Shown: positions 52,400-52,848 of the stretch, piece after piece | How the letters are laid out: each line of letters opens with the position of its first letter | How positions within the stretch are numbered: position 1 is the stretch's first letter | Assembly: GCA_903907865.1 (NCBI GenBank) | Contig: CAIVPR010000081.1 | Span: forward strand, 1-52,848 | From: an uncultured Acidobacteriia bacterium | GTDB lineage: Bacteria > Acidobacteriota > Terriglobia > Bryobacterales > Bryobacteraceae | Length of the DNA: 52,848 bases | Reading direction: 5' to 3' | Made by a program: the position numbers and the translations under genes | The notes under the pieces: generated by a model | Told to the model about the DNA's origin: nothing | Database searches by the model: none | The model's input: the letters and a program-made list of their open reading frames with translations, nothing else

Positions 52400-52683
52400 A
52401 ACCCGGCGTGGCGTTGCGGCACTCCATCCTTGTGATGGACCGCTCGAACAACCGGCTCCAACTTCGTCCCGATGCGGACCACATCTTCTACATCATGGCC
52501 CGCTGCCGTGGGCTCGCTGGCGACGGCGTCGGCGCATATGAGAATCTGAAGCGTGCGATTGATTTGGAACCGCGAAACCGCGCCGCCGCGCGCCAGGACG
52601 CGGACTTCGCGGCGCTTGCCGCCCGTTACCCGGAGATCCATGATCTGCTCGCTCTCGAACGCTCCGTCTCCGGCCGCATGTGA
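52396..52683 (+). CDS. Short TPR-like protein or fragment
   Basis: This is 95 aa if it starts at the TTG overlapping the previous stop (TTGA). The core FYIMARCRGLAGDGVGAYEN, then AIDLEPRNRAAARQDADF, is one and a half tetratricopeptide units resembling the C-terminal end of longer TPR proteins. The first 30 residues are atypical. It may be a third member of the nucleotidyltransferase module or a leftover 3' end of a larger gene. Confidence 0.45.
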   Translation: MKPGVALRHSILVMDRSNNRLQLRPDADHIFYIMARCRGLAGDGVGAYENLKRAIDLEPRNRAAARQDADFAALAARYPEIHDLLALERSVSGRM

Positions 52684-52848
52684 ATTGTCTCCGACCGTGG
52701 GGCGGGCAATATTGCCCGCGGCGGGCTTTCAGCCAGCCGTGACCGCCAAGCTCACCGCGCCAGCACCCCAATTTGATTGCGGCTCCGCTCCGTTGTGGGG
52801 CAGCCATTCTTGGCTGCAGCCGCCTTTCCAGGCGGCCATAACCGTGAC
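52684..52848. repeat. Right-edge intergenic region rich in palindromes
   Basis: It holds a perfect 18-bp palindrome at 52702-52719 (half-site GCGGGCAAT). Two hairpins follow: GCAGCC/GGCTGC with a 6-nt loop at 52800-52817, and GCCGCC/GGCGGC with a 6-nt loop at 52819-52836. No gene is visible. Confidence 0.6.

Overview
The window looks like a chromosomal segment of an acidobacterium of the Solibacter/Bryobacter type. The evidence is high G+C with long antisense shadow ORFs, a secreted lipase ending in a TIGR03437 (Solibacter C-terminal) domain, a very large TonB-type outer-membrane receptor with an N-terminal carboxypeptidase-regulatory-like domain, an ECF sigma factor of the TIGR02999 type, a DUF1080 protein, a CRTAC1/ASPIC-UnbV repeat protein, and the futalosine-route gene mqnD. 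This placement is an inference from gene families; no 16S rRNA gene is present.

Layout. 1-5.5 kb: a zinc-ribbon/membrane protein and a TPR lipoprotein, a BrnT/BrnA toxin-antitoxin pair, and a protein of a multi-copy hypothetical family, all lying among copies of an intergenic repeat. 5.5-9.1 kb (minus): an ECF sigma factor, then the conserved replication/repair block SRP RNA (ffs)-dnaX-ebfC-recR. 9.2-14.6 kb: a secreted lipase, a gamma-glutamyltransferase broken by one frameshift, and a divergent pair for thymidylate supply, a double-length thyX and dut. 14.8-16.9 kb: a graveyard with two frameshifted secreted-domain genes and a 3' fragment of the 4.6-kb hypothetical gene. 17.1-24.7 kb: TonB-type receptor, three-PAS sigma54 activator, Hsp70/YegD. 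24.8-29.5 kb: tRNA-Asn, ankyrin and CRTAC proteins, acetyltransferase, amidohydrolase. 29.5-41.1 kb: a long minus-strand run with an Rrf2 regulator, a sugar pair (DUF1080 plus TIM-barrel isomerase), galE, and a cell-envelope/replication operon (psd-pssA-asd-like-lptE-holA), then TauE, cupin, M28 peptidase, DinB and a small zinc-ribbon protein. 41.1-44.6 kb: a second gamma-glutamyltransferase followed by a toxin-antitoxin patch (VapBC, an eroded RES/Xre pair, an orphan antitoxin). 44.6-52.8 kb: CocE-type hydrolase, two proteins of unknown function, mqnD, a fused serine-hydrolase/NamZ protein for muropeptide breakdown, and a tightly overlapping three-gene set built around a nucleotidyltransferase-like protein.

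Themes. The envelope is prominent: phosphatidylethanolamine synthesis (pssA, psd), LPS export (lptE), muropeptide recycling (the NamZ fusion and two gamma-glutamyltransferases) and a large nutrient receptor. Several genes have a TATCAT-like -10 box only 6-10 nt before the start codon, suggesting frequent leaderless transcripts. The most unusual items are the semialdehyde-dehydrogenase relative lacking its catalytic cysteine inside the envelope operon, the two-enzyme muropeptide fusion, the double ThyX facing dut across one shared symmetric -10 box, the nucleotidyltransferase module at the right end, and the repeat/hypothetical-gene family scattered through the left 17 kb. No CRISPR array, complete insertion sequence, prophage or classical defence island was seen.
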